A DNA stretch of 64,000 bases from Verrucomicrobiota bacterium. Its GTDB lineage: Bacteria > Verrucomicrobiota > Verrucomicrobiia > Limisphaerales > UBA9464. The stretch spans positions 1 to 64,000 of the forward strand of contig CANGKZ010000006.1 of assembly GCA_947454705.1 (NCBI GenBank). The letters run 5' to 3'. Under the pieces are notes generated by a model. It worked only from the letters and a program-made list of their open reading frames with translations, did no database searches and was not told the origin of the DNA. Made by a program: the position numbers and the translations under genes. This document shows, one piece after another, positions 1 to 7,400 of this stretch; the stretch's first letter is position 1; each line of letters opens with the position of its first letter.

Positions 1-187
1 CCATTCTACCGCATCCAAACGTGCAAAAGGTCATCCGCAAACCCAATGCATCGCACAACGCGGACGCGCCCCCCTGTCGCCTCTGCGACCCATTCGGTTC
101 CGATTGAACTCACCTCAGGTCCGGACACCAATGGGTTGAAGGGTTGAAGAGGCAGCGCCGTAGCGAGCTTTCGTCAAAGTCGGATGA

Positions 188-333
188 GAATAGCCCAGGC
201 CTTCAGGCCTGGGTTTTGATGCAGTGGGAGGCGTCGAGTCCTGTAGGGACGACAGAGGTGTCCTTCTGCCGTCCCTCTGGGACTCGATCGGAGTTGAGGT
301 CCAATCGCCGGCCTCAAGGCCGGGGCTATTTTC
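188..333. repeat. Palindromic-ended interspersed element, copy 1
   Basis: The left end (194-213) is a near-perfect palindrome, CCCAGGCC-TTCA-GGCCTGGG. The right end (308-323) is a second one, CCGGCCT-CA-AGGCCGG. The two ends are also inverted copies of each other: both read outward as AATAGCCC(A/C)GGCCTT. The middle carries GTAGGGACGAC opposite GCCGTCCCTC and GTCGAGTCC opposite GGACTCGAT, so the whole unit could fold into a branched hairpin. A related copy lies at 50002-50135. It encodes nothing visible and is best read as a non-autonomous, REP/MITE-like element. Confidence 0.6.
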
Positions 334-398
334 ACGATTCAGGGAGATGTTAATTGGAACCCGGCAGATGGCGATCCATGGAAAATGCCTCCCACTTC

Positions 399-432
399 CG
401 CTCCTGCTTTCATGCTTTCCAAATTCAATCCC
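399..432 (-). repeat. 34-bp interspersed repeat (GAAAGCAGGAGCGG family), copy 1
   Basis: Read on the minus strand, this matches 6553-6587 almost base for base, with the core CATGAAAGCAGGAGCGG. A more diverged copy lies at 28522-28555 (core AGAAAAGCAGGAGTGG). All three are in intergenic DNA. The function is unknown. Confidence 0.55.
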
Positions 433-562
433 TGCTTCGCGCGTTTCGCTGGTTTTGTAGCGTTCGAGTGTCGGGCAGGATTCCCGGTGTCTGGGATTGA
501 GCCCGGGGCCGGGTTCCGCTTCACTCGGTGCGTCCGACTGCAACATCGATCCCACACGTCCC

Positions 563-841
563 ATGCCCAAGAAGCCCACTCGCAAATCCGCTCCGGCCCG
601 TGAAAAGCGGCGTCTCTGGCTGACCTTCGGTGCCGAGAGCACCACCAAGCCCCTGATCTGGGGCATGAGCCGGAAGTTTGATCTCGTGTTCAACATCCGG
701 AATTCCAGTGTGACGAACGAGGTGGGGGTGATCGCGCTCGAACTCGAGGGCGAGGGCAAGACGATCGAGGCCGCCATCAAGTGGTTCCGCAAGCACGGCG
801 TGCAGGTGGATCCGGTCGAGATGAGCACGATCGAAGGCTGA
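563..841 (+). CDS. Stand-alone NIL-domain protein
   Basis: A 92-residue protein whose body (about residues 17-90) resembles the NIL domain, the ferredoxin-like fold found at the C-terminus of the methionine ABC-transporter ATPase MetN and in some stand-alone proteins. The pattern is a beta strand (RLWLTFG), a polar loop ending in KPLIWGMSRKF, a strand (DLVFNIRNS), the run GVIALELEG, then a helix and KHGVQVDPVE. The basic start (MPKKPTRKSAPAREKRR) suggests a soluble cytosolic protein. I chose the ATG at 563 because residues before it look like non-coding translation. In MetN the NIL domain binds L-methionine and inhibits transport. The gene is just upstream of methionine-salvage genes, which fits a methionine-sensing or ferredoxin-like role, but that is inference. 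Confidence 0.7.
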   Translation: MPKKPTRKSAPAREKRRLWLTFGAESTTKPLIWGMSRKFDLVFNIRNSSVTNEVGVIALELEGEGKTIEAAIKWFRKHGVQVDPVEMSTIEG

Positions 842-851
842 ACGTTTCCTG

Positions 852-919
852 CCGACGCCTTCTCCGGAGTCGAATTTGTCCCGCCTGATCTCAGGCGGGC
901 GAATGCCGGATTGCGTCGG
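852..919 (+). promoter_or_regulatory. Structured leader or terminator hairpin before the aminotransferase
   Basis: A perfect 9-bp stem, CCCGCCTGA (880-888) with TCAGGCGGG (891-899), lies inside a wider pairing of CCGACGC (852-858) with GCGTCGG (913-919). The aminotransferase ATG follows at 934. No T-run follows the stem, so a classical Rho-independent terminator is unlikely. It could be a simple 3' stabiliser for the NIL mRNA or a leader structure. It does not match a SAM riboswitch core that I can recognise. Confidence 0.35.
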
Positions 920-933
920 AAAATCCTGCTGTC

Positions 934-2088
934 ATGCCCGCCACCGCCACGCGTTTGCAGGGATTCTCGGAATCGGTCATTCGGGGAATGTCCCGTCTGG
1001 CCACCCGCTACGGAGCCATCAACCTCGCCCAGGGGTTTCCCGATTTTGATCCACCGGAGCCGCTGCTCGTCGCCCTCGAGCAGGCTACCCGCGGGCCATT
1101 CCATCAATACGCGGTGACGTGGGGCGCGCCGGCGTTCCGACAGGCGCTCGCGAAGAAGATCCAGCGGTTCTCCAGGATGACGGTCGATCCCGACCGCGAT
1201 CTCGTCGTCACCTGCGGAAGCACCGAGGCGATGATGGTGGCGCTGATGACGGCCTGCAATCCGGGCGACAAGGTCATCGTGTTCTCGCCGTTCTACGAGA
1301 ATTACGCGGCCGATGCGATCCTCTCCGGCGCGGAGCCGATCTTTGTTCCGCTGCGTCCGCCGACGTTTTCCTACGATCCCGCCGAGCTGGAGCGTGCCTT
1401 TGCGCAACGGCCCAAGGCGATCATCGTGTGCAATCCGTCGAACCCCACCGGCAAGGTGTTCACGCGGGAAGAGCTCACCCACATCCTCACCCTCGCGGAA
1501 AAGTACGATGCCTTTGTGGTGATGGATGAGCCGTATGAACACATCGTGTTTGAGCCGCACCGGCACGTTCACGCGGCGGCACTGCCCGGGGCGGCGAGTC
1601 GCACGCTGACCTGCAGTTCGCTTTCGAAGACCTACTCGATCACCGGGTGGCGTTTGGGATACGTGCACGCCGCGCCGGAGGTCATCGCGCAGGCGCGCAA
1701 GGTGCATGACTTTCTCACCGTGGGTGCCGCCGCGCCGCTTCAGCAGGCTGCCGTGGCGGGATTGGAACTCCCGGATTCCTACTACGAGGGACTGCTGGCG
1801 CAGTACACCGCGAAGCGCGACGTGTTCCTTTCCTACCTGCGCAGGACCGGCCTGCCGTTCACGGAGCCCCAGGGTGCGTATTACGTGCTGGTGGACATCA
1901 GTTCGCTCGGCCGTGGCACCGATGTGGAAACGGCGGAATGGATGACCCGCGACATCGGCGTCACGGGCGTTCCAGGTTCGAGTTTCTTCCGCGAACCGGT
2001 GAATCACCTCATCCGATTCCACTTCGCCAAAAAGGAGGAAACCCTCCACGCAGCCGGCGAACGATTGCTGAAGTTGAAGTCGGCCTGA
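934..2088 (+). CDS. Class I/II PLP aminotransferase, candidate methionine-salvage aminotransferase (MtnE role)
   Basis: A 384-residue fold-type I aminotransferase. Visible motifs are INLAQGFPDFDPP near the start, the Asn-containing CNPSNPTGK (about 166-174), DEPY (198-201) and SSLSKTYSITGWR, in which Lys232 should form the PLP Schiff base. HLIRFHFAK near the C-terminus carries the carboxylate-binding Arg. The family (KAT/YbdL-like) uses methionine, glutamine and aromatic amino acids. It sits 21 bp upstream of mtnA, in a cluster with mtnB, mtnC and mtnD, so the likely job is transamination of 2-oxo-4-methylthiobutyrate to methionine. The family is clear; the substrate rests on context. Confidence 0.8.
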   Translation: MPATATRLQGFSESVIRGMSRLATRYGAINLAQGFPDFDPPEPLLVALEQATRGPFHQYAVTWGAPAFRQALAKKIQRFSRMTVDPDRDLVVTCGSTEAMMVALMTACNPGDKVIVFSPFYENYAADAILSGAEPIFVPLRPPTFSYDPAELERAFAQRPKAIIVCNPSNPTGKVFTREELTHILTLAEKYDAFVVMDEPYEHIVFEPHRHVHAAALPGAASRTLTCSSLSKTYSITGWRLGYVHAAPEVIAQARKVHDFLTVGAAAPLQQAAVAGLELPDSYYEGLLAQYTAKRDVFLSYLRRTGLPFTEPQGAYYVLVDISSLGRGTDVETAEWMTRDIGVTGVPGSSFFREPVNHLIRFHFAKKEETLHAAGERLLKLKSA

Positions 2089-2109
2089 ACCCGTACCGAA
2101 ATTGATCCC

Positions 2110-3255
2110 ATGTCCAAGCGTGTAGTTCAGGAACCCCTCGACGGCACGTTGTGGCTGGGCCGCGACGGTTGGACTGTCTGCATTCTCGATCAGACGCGTC
2201 TGCCCCACGAAACCGTGGTGCGCCGGTTGACCTCCATGGAGGAAGTGGCCGAGGCCATCGTGACCATGCAGGTGCGGGGCGCGCCGTTGATCGGCGTGAG
2301 CGCGGCATTCGGTATCGCATTGGCCATGCGGCGTGATGCGTCGAATGGTTCATTGGAATCCGCCTACGTGCGGCTCATGTCGACGCGTCCTACGGCGGTG
2401 AATCTTCGCTGGGCGCTCGATGCCATGCGGGCCCATCTTGCTCCGCTGGCTCCGGCGGATCGCGCATCGGCCGCGTATGCCGAAGCGGTGCGACTGCGCA
2501 CCGCCGACATCGCGACAAACCGGTCAATCGGCGAGCACGGACTGAAATTGATCCAGGACGTGCTGAAGCGAAAAAAGGGAAAGGGGCCGGTTCAGATTCT
2601 CACCCACTGCAACGCCGGTCGATTGGGCACTTTGGGATGGGGCACGGCCACGGCGCCGATGTATTTCGCCCACGAATCCGGCATTCCCATTCATGTGTGG
2701 GTGTCCGAAACGCGTCCGCGAAATCAGGGCGCCGCGCTTACGGCGTGGGAGCTTGGTGAAAAAGGAATTCCACTCACCGTGGTGGTCGACAACGAGGCCG
2801 GCCACCTGCTTCAGCGCGGATTGGTGGATCTCGTCCTCGTGGGGGCGGATCGCGTGACCTCACGCGGCGATGCGGCGAACAAAATTGGGACGTATTTGAA
2901 GGCCGTCGCGGCGAAGGCGCATCGGGTGCCGTTCTATGTCGCGTTCCCGGGGACCACGATTGATTGGACCCTGGAGGACGGAGTTCGCGACATCCCGATC
3001 GAGGAGCGGAGCGGACGCGAAGTCACCCACGTTTATGGGGCCGATGCGAAGGGGCGTCCTGCGGAAGTGCGCGTGACTCCTCCGTCTGCGCAGGCGCGTA
3101 ATGATGCCTTTGATGTCACTCCAGCCTCGTGGATCACCGGGCTGATCACGGAACGGGGCGTGTGCAAGGCCACGGCCGCGGGGATGCGAAAGCTCTATCC
3201 CGAATCGGCTCCGCGGAAGAACGCGAAGGCCGCGGTCAGGAAGCCGCGTCGCTGA
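2110..3255 (+). CDS. mtnA: S-methyl-5-thioribose-1-phosphate isomerase
   Basis: A 381-residue member of the MtnA/eIF2B-alpha-like isomerase family, which converts methylthioribose-1-phosphate to methylthioribulose-1-phosphate. Typical motifs are QVRGAPLIGVSAAFG near residue 55, THCNAGRLGTLGWGTA with the catalytic Cys at 167, and VLVGADRVTSRGDAANKIGT with the catalytic Asp at 247. The C-terminal 25 residues are a lysine/arginine-rich extension (KNAKAAVRKPRR). The gene is cotranscribed with the aminotransferase (21-bp gap), and its last 20 bp overlap the convergent end of mtnC. No methylthioadenosine phosphorylase, nucleosidase or MtnK is visible in the window, so the substrate must come from genes elsewhere. 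Confidence 0.94.
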   Translation: MSKRVVQEPLDGTLWLGRDGWTVCILDQTRLPHETVVRRLTSMEEVAEAIVTMQVRGAPLIGVSAAFGIALAMRRDASNGSLESAYVRLMSTRPTAVNLRWALDAMRAHLAPLAPADRASAAYAEAVRLRTADIATNRSIGEHGLKLIQDVLKRKKGKGPVQILTHCNAGRLGTLGWGTATAPMYFAHESGIPIHVWVSETRPRNQGAALTAWELGEKGIPLTVVVDNEAGHLLQRGLVDLVLVGADRVTSRGDAANKIGTYLKAVAAKAHRVPFYVAFPGTTIDWTLEDGVRDIPIEERSGREVTHVYGADAKGRPAEVRVTPPSAQARNDAFDVTPASWITGLITERGVCKATAAGMRKLYPESAPRKNAKAAVRKPRR

Positions 3256-3982
3256 CGGCGTCGAGTTCGTCGAACGACGTGATCACCGGGTGCGCCGGAG
3301 CGAGCACCGTCGCATTTCCCGGTCGCACTACGAGACCGGTGGAAAATCCGGCGGATTTCGCGGCATCGAGCTCTTCAGGAATGTCGCTTAAGAAGAGCAA
3401 TCGCGCTGCGTCCCGATCGAGCGACCGGGCGATGTTGCGATAACTTTCGACCGACCGCTTGGGGCCCGAGGTGGTGTCGAAGAATCGGGAAAACAATGGA
3501 GTGAGGTCCCCCGCAATGGAGTGACCAAAAAAGAGGCGCTGCGCGGCGATGCTGCCCGACGAGTAGATGGCCAGCTGAAGCCCGTTTTTTTTCCACCGTT
3601 CGAGTGCCGCCGGAACTTCGGGATACACGTGAGCGCGCAGCGTGCCGTCGCGATAGCCGGCTTCCCAGAGCAGACCTTGCAGGGCCTTGAGTCCTGTGGA
3701 TTTGGAATCCGTGTCCATCAACCGGTGCACCGCGTTGCAGATCCAATCCGCGGCGGCGTCCGACGGAAACGGGTACGGGCACCATGCGGAGAGATCCGCT
3801 GCGGCGGCATCCTGGGCCATGCGATCCAGCGCGGCGCGCAGGGAGGGCAGGGAGGCGTTCGATCCGAGGAATGCACGGACTTCGCGTCGGGCGTAGGGGA
3901 AGAGGACATCGCGGACGAACGCGATGTCGGACGTGGTGCCTTCGATGTCCAGGAGGACCAACTGCCCGCGGAACGAGATCAT
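3236..3982 (-). CDS. mtnC: Acireductone synthase (enolase-phosphatase E1)
   Basis: A 248-residue HAD-superfamily enzyme that enolises and dephosphorylates 2,3-diketo-5-methylthiopentyl-1-phosphate to acireductone. HAD motif I is LLDIEGTTSDI with Asp12 and Glu14 (the DxEGTT form typical of E1). Motif II is IYSSGS, motif III is the Lys in SGPKRSVES, and motif IV is LFLSDIPEELDAA. The ATG at 3982 overlaps the mtnD stop by 4 bp (ATGA), so the two are translationally coupled. I rejected the longer frame upstream because it runs inside mtnD. Having both mtnC and mtnD here, with no MtnW/MtnX, shows the single-enzyme E1 version of the pathway. Confidence 0.95.
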   Translation of the reverse strand: MISFRGQLVLLDIEGTTSDIAFVRDVLFPYARREVRAFLGSNASLPSLRAALDRMAQDAAAADLSAWCPYPFPSDAAADWICNAVHRLMDTDSKSTGLKALQGLLWEAGYRDGTLRAHVYPEVPAALERWKKNGLQLAIYSSGSIAAQRLFFGHSIAGDLTPLFSRFFDTTSGPKRSVESYRNIARSLDRDAARLLFLSDIPEELDAAKSAGFSTGLVVRPGNATVLAPAHPVITSFDELDAVSDAAS

Positions 3983-4569
3983 GCCCGCAACGCGGCGAGG
4001 GTCTCCAGTCGCGCAGTGCCCGGTGGCAGATGCGACGGACCGAAGCACAGCGGCTGAAACTCAGAGGCAATGCCATCGCCGGTGTACAGCGGCGACCATC
4101 CGGCCTTTTCCTTGAAGAGCCGGATCGCGCGGATGTTGCGGTCGGCACACAGGTCGAACCAGTGCTTTGTGCCGGCGGGGACGTTGATCAAATCGCCAGC
4201 CTCGACCTCGATGGCGAAGACGGGGCCATTGACCGGGTGCACGTGGAAGATGCCGTGTCCGCCCACGATGAAGCGCACCTCGTCCTCGGCGTGCGTGTGC
4301 TCCTTGTTGAACTTGTCGAGCATGGCCTGGAGCCCGGGGATGTCGGCGGTGACATCGATCACGTCGGCCGTGATGTAGCCGCCGCGTTCCTGCAGACGGC
4401 GAATTTCCGGAGCGTAGGCCGCGAGCACGGCCTCGGCCGGGGCTCCGGCCTCGATGCGTCCCGCCACCGGCCAGCGTTCGTGCCAGATACCGTACGGTGC
4501 GAGAAACGCGGAAATTTCCGAGGGCTCGGACAGGTGCCGGTTTTCGGCGGGAATGCGAAGCAGGGCCAT
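3979..4569 (-). CDS. mtnD: Acireductone dioxygenase (ARD)
   Basis: A 196-residue cupin enzyme that oxidises acireductone to 2-oxo-4-methylthiobutyrate plus formate (Fe form), or to methylthiopropionate, CO and formate (Ni form). The metal ligands appear as His91 and His93 with Glu97 in KEHTHAEDEVRF, and His136 in GTKHWFDL. The GGHGIFHVH and VPAGTKHW strands are characteristic. The gene is 46 bp downstream of mtnB and overlaps mtnC by 4 bp, so mtnB-mtnD-mtnC form an operon. The metal cannot be deduced from the sequence. Confidence 0.95.
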   Translation of the reverse strand: MALLRIPAENRHLSEPSEISAFLAPYGIWHERWPVAGRIEAGAPAEAVLAAYAPEIRRLQERGGYITADVIDVTADIPGLQAMLDKFNKEHTHAEDEVRFIVGGHGIFHVHPVNGPVFAIEVEAGDLINVPAGTKHWFDLCADRNIRAIRLFKEKAGWSPLYTGDGIASEFQPLCFGPSHLPPGTARLETLAALRA

Positions 4570-4615
4570 ATGAAAAATCAGTTCGTTGCCGAAGCAATAA
4601 ACGGCGCGAAGGGGA

Positions 4616-5260
4616 TCAGCGCAACTGACGTTTGCGTGTCACCACTTCGAAAAGGAATTCGAGGACTTCGATGTGACGTCGCGCCTCGGCGAGGTCGCGT
4701 CCCCAAGTGTACAGCCCGTGGCCCGCCATGAGGAATCCGTGCCGGACCTCGGGATTCGGCCCGGCGAGGCGGGGTTCCAATTCTGAGGCGAGGCGGGCGA
4801 TGTCCTGGGTGTTCGGAACGATGGTGATCCGAACCGTGGACTCGTGGGTGGTGATCCCGGCCAGGCCCTTCAGCATTTCGTATCCGGAAATCTCCAGGAA
4901 CCCGTCCGAGCAATGCGCTTCGGACAGCACCGTTCCACAAATCGAATGTGTGTGGAGCACCGCGCCCGCGCCGGCGACCCGGGCGAGGAGCGTGTGGAGG
5001 AGGGTTTCGGCCGAAGGACGCGGGCCGCCGGGGACCGGGTTCACGTTTTGGCCCTGCGAATCCACTTCCACGAAATCGCGGGAAGTAAGGCGGCCCTTGT
5101 CGAAGCCGCTGCCAGTGATGGTCAGCCGGAGCGGATCGCGTCCGGTGACCACACTGTAATTGCTGCTCGTCCCGAGGGACCAACCACGTCCGTGGAACTC
5201 CCGCCCGATGCCGATCAACTCGGACACCGGGTCGGGATTGGAACCAGGGACTTCAGTCAC
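4616..5260 (-). CDS. mtnB: Methylthioribulose-1-phosphate dehydratase
   Basis: A 214-residue class II aldolase-fold, zinc-dependent dehydratase that makes 2,3-diketo-5-methylthiopentyl-1-phosphate. Signature features are SGFDKGRLTSRDFVEVD, PSAETLLHT, VLHTHSICGTVLS (zinc ligands His103 and His105) and MAGHGLYTWG (His181). No ATG lies near the conserved start. The frame stays open far upstream, but only as a shadow of the neighbouring oxidoreductase. I placed the start at the GTG at 5260, giving MTEVPGSNPDPVSELIGIGR and a length close to other MtnB proteins. It lies 56 bp after the Gfo/Idh gene and 46 bp before mtnD. Confidence 0.92.
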   Translation of the reverse strand: MTEVPGSNPDPVSELIGIGREFHGRGWSLGTSSNYSVVTGRDPLRLTITGSGFDKGRLTSRDFVEVDSQGQNVNPVPGGPRPSAETLLHTLLARVAGAGAVLHTHSICGTVLSEAHCSDGFLEISGYEMLKGLAGITTHESTVRITIVPNTQDIARLASELEPRLAGPNPEVRHGFLMAGHGLYTWGRDLAEARRHIEVLEFLFEVVTRKRQLR

Positions 5261-5316
5261 GCGTTTGCAGAATGCTGAGAGGTGACTTGGGGGCGGGACG
5301 TGAATCGAAGTCGGGC

Positions 5317-6480
5317 TCAGGCCTTCGACTTGGATTTCACCTGCTTCACCTTTTCCCACTTGCGGGTCTTGGCCGACTTGAGCACGGCGTCGGTGACGTA
5401 GTCGGTGGCGAGACCATCCTTGAAGCTCGGCGCGGCAGCCTTGCCGGTTTCGAGGCCCTGGATGAAGTCGGCCACCTGATGGACGAAGCTGTGCTCGTAT
5501 CCGAGCTGGAGACCGGGCACCCACCAGTTGCTGCAGTAGGGGTGATCGTTGTCGCTGACGTGCAGGTTGCGCCATCCGCGCACCTTGCCCTGATCGCGGT
5601 GATCGAAGTACTGCAGGCGGTGCAGATCGTGCAGATCCCAGGAGATCGACGCGTTCTCACCATTGATTTCAAAGGTGTAGAGCGCCTTGTGTCCGCGGGC
5701 GTAGCGGGTGGATTCGAAGGTGGCGAGCGAGCCGTTCGAGAAGCGGGCGAGGAATGCGCTGGCGTCATCGATGCCGACCTTCTCGACCTTGCCGGTGAGC
5801 TGGTGCTTGCGCTCCTTGACGAAGGTCTCGGTCATGGCGGTGACCGTGTCGATCGGGCCGTTGAGCCAGAGGGCGGTGTCGATGCAATGGGCGAGGAGAT
5901 CGCCGGTGACGCCGGATCCGGCGGCCTTCACATCGAGACGCCACAGGGCGGCGCCGCCCTGGGGGAGATCGGGATTGATGGTCCAGTCCTGGAGGAACTT
6001 GGCGCGGTAGTGGAAAATGCGACCGAGGCGACCCTCTTCAATCAGCTGGCGGGCCAGCGTCACGGCGGGGCAGCGGCGGTAATTGTACCAGACCATGTTG
6101 GGCACGCCGGCCTTCTCGATGGCGGCGACCATCTTCTCGGCCTGCGGTCCGTTCAGCGCGAGGGGCTTCTCGCACAACACGGCCTTGCCGGCTTTGGCCG
6201 CGGCGATCGCGATCTCGGCGTGGCTGTTGTTCGGCGTGGCGATGTCGATGACGTCGATGTCATCGCGGGCGATGAGTTTGCGCCAGTCGGTCTCGATGGA
6301 CTCGTAGTTCCACTTGCCGGCGAACTCCTTGAGTTTGGCCTCGTCACGGGCGCAAACCGCCTTGAGCACCACCTGGTGTTCCAGCGGGAAGAAGTGGTTG
6401 ACCTGTGCGAAGGCGTTGGAATGGGCGCGGCCCATGAATCCGTAGCCAATGAGACCAATGCGAAGCGGTTTCTTTGCCAT
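5317..6480 (-). CDS. Gfo/Idh/MocA-family NAD(P)-dependent oxidoreductase
   Basis: A 387-residue cytosolic oxidoreductase. The N-terminal Rossmann motif is [14 protein letters not shown]. The [14 protein letters not shown] segment carries the conserved Lys of the family. A C-terminal alpha/beta domain follows, with [17 protein letters not shown]-like strands. Such enzymes oxidise or reduce sugars, inositols and related polyols, and the substrate cannot be read from sequence. The ATG at 6480 is chosen because MAKKPLRIG begins right at the fold. It precedes mtnB by 56 bp on the same strand and may share its transcript, though no known methionine-salvage step needs this family. Confidence 0.85.
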   Translation of the reverse strand: MAKKPLRIGLIGYGFMGRAHSNAFAQVNHFFPLEHQVVLKAVCARDEAKLKEFAGKWNYESIETDWRKLIARDDIDVIDIATPNNSHAEIAIAAAKAGKAVLCEKPLALNGPQAEKMVAAIEKAGVPNMVWYNYRRCPAVTLARQLIEEGRLGRIFHYRAKFLQDWTINPDLPQGGAALWRLDVKAAGSGVTGDLLAHCIDTALWLNGPIDTVTAMTETFVKERKHQLTGKVEKVGIDDASAFLARFSNGSLATFESTRYARGHKALYTFEINGENASISWDLHDLHRLQYFDHRDQGKVRGWRNLHVSDNDHPYCSNWWVPGLQLGYEHSFVHQVADFIQGLETGKAAAPSFKDGLATDYVTDAVLKSAKTRKWEKVKQVKSKSKA

Positions 6481-6552
6481 AAGAATGAATGCGGTGTGCC
6501 CCGCAACGGTTTCGGGAACCGCGTTTCCCGGCAAGTGCGAAGTCGCGATCGA

Positions 6553-6660
6553 TGGGATTGAATCTGGAAATCATGAAAGCAGGAGCGGCGAGCCCAGAGA
6601 GAGCCAACGACCAAAGCCCCCTTCAACGCTTCAACTTTTCAACCCTTCAACCGCCGCTCC
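6553..6660 (+). repeat. GAAAGCAGGAGCGG repeat copy 2 followed by a TTCAAC repeat cluster
   Basis: Bases 6553-6587 match the inverted copy at 399-432. They are followed at 6621-6651 by CTTCAAC/GCTTCAAC/TTTTCAACCCTTCAAC units. The same TTCAAC arrangement recurs at 30669-30730, 30967-31015 and 50190-50235, and inverted at 7137-7158 and 30303-30345. No coding signal. Confidence 0.55.
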
Positions 6661-6665
6661 GCGGC

Positions 6666-6884
6666 TCAACCCCGTGGCCACGCTGCGAGCACCGCGATCA
6701 GCACCACGATGGGGCCGATGAGCAGAATCCACGCGGAGTTCTTTCGGGAGAGTTCCCAGGCGGGATTGCCTTCGAGAAGTTCATGGCAGCAACCGCACTT
6801 CTTGGGCATGCCCACCACTGGTTCGCTGCAGCGCGGACAGGTGGCGTGAAGGAAATCAAAAACCCCCGCCCCGAACGCGTTCAT
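6666..6884 (-). CDS. Small zinc-ribbon membrane protein
   Basis: A 72-residue hypothetical protein. Two Cys pairs (CPRC and CGCC, about residues 15-32) form a likely zinc ribbon. A C-terminal hydrophobic segment (AWILLIGPIVVLIAVLAAW) would anchor it in the membrane with a very short tail. The ATG at 6884 gives MNAFGAGVFDFLHATCPRC. A longer start at 7076 would add a proline/arginine-rich stretch without features. The role is unknown; the ribbon-plus-helix layout is common in small bacterial housekeeping or quality-control proteins. Confidence 0.55.
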   Translation of the reverse strand: MNAFGAGVFDFLHATCPRCSEPVVGMPKKCGCCHELLEGNPAWELSRKNSAWILLIGPIVVLIAVLAAWPRG

Positions 6885-7400
6885 TCGAACCCGACGACGA
6901 CGCGTGTTCCGCGCTTCGCGGGCCGTCTCAATGCATGGATGCGGTGCGGGTTGAGCTTCAGTCCGGTCCGGAATCGGAAGTTGTGTGAGGTGGGGACGCA
7001 CCAGAGTCATGATCAGTCGCGGCTCCGACCGTTGTTCTGAGTCAAGGCACGCAGCCGCTGTCAGGGATATCGGCACTTTTTCCTAGGGACTTGAGGGCGT
7101 TCTGCAGTGGACCCGTGAAACCGAGCACGGGACGTGGAAGGGTTGAAAAGTTGAACCTAGAAACGGCAGTTGAAACCACAGATGGACACAGATTCACACA
7201 GATAGAGAGGGAGATGGGTGACTCAAGGGGGCTCAAACGGTCTCACCGTCTGGGTGATCCATGAATCCGTCCGTTTCGCGCCTTTGAATCTGCGTCCATC
7301 TGCGTCTATCCGCGGTTTAGGTTCGGCTCTCCCATTCTCCGAATCTTTGCACCCCCGATTTCCGGATTGCAGACCGCCGTGCGTCGGGTTGGATCCGTGC
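6885..7400. other. Intergenic region with two inverted copies of a CAGATGGACACAGAT-type repeat
   Basis: No gene seen. At 7137-7200 a TTGAA unit and AACGGCAGTTGAAACC are followed by ACAGATGGACACAGATT. At 7286-7318 the same kind of repeat lies inverted (minus strand: AACCGCGGATAGACGCAGAT). Related copies are at 30303-30395 and 49917-49950, so this is a dispersed non-coding family. The promoter of the hydrolase at 7401 must lie in or after the second copy. Confidence 0.55.

Larger units (their letters stand above)
1..562. other. Intergenic region rich in short repeats
   Basis: I see no convincing gene here. The stretch holds a TTGAAG-type direct repeat at 133-149, a 146-bp element with palindromic ends (188-333) and a 34-bp repeat on the minus strand (399-432); the last two are listed separately. 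Several open frames cross the region on both strands, but they have arginine/serine-rich shadow composition and no recognisable domain. A promoter for the NIL gene at 563 is probably in the last 100 bases, but no clear -35/-10 pair stands out. Confidence 0.6.

Noticed and set aside
841-934. A SAM riboswitch before the aminotransferase-mtnA unit.
   Set aside because: Only a hairpin nested in an outer stem is visible; no conserved SAM-riboswitch core or terminator/antiterminator pair was found.
115-2208. A 697-codon open frame on the minus strand across the NIL gene and the aminotransferase.
   Set aside because: It is the shadow of genes with clear motifs; composition is Arg/Gly/His-rich and nothing matches a domain.
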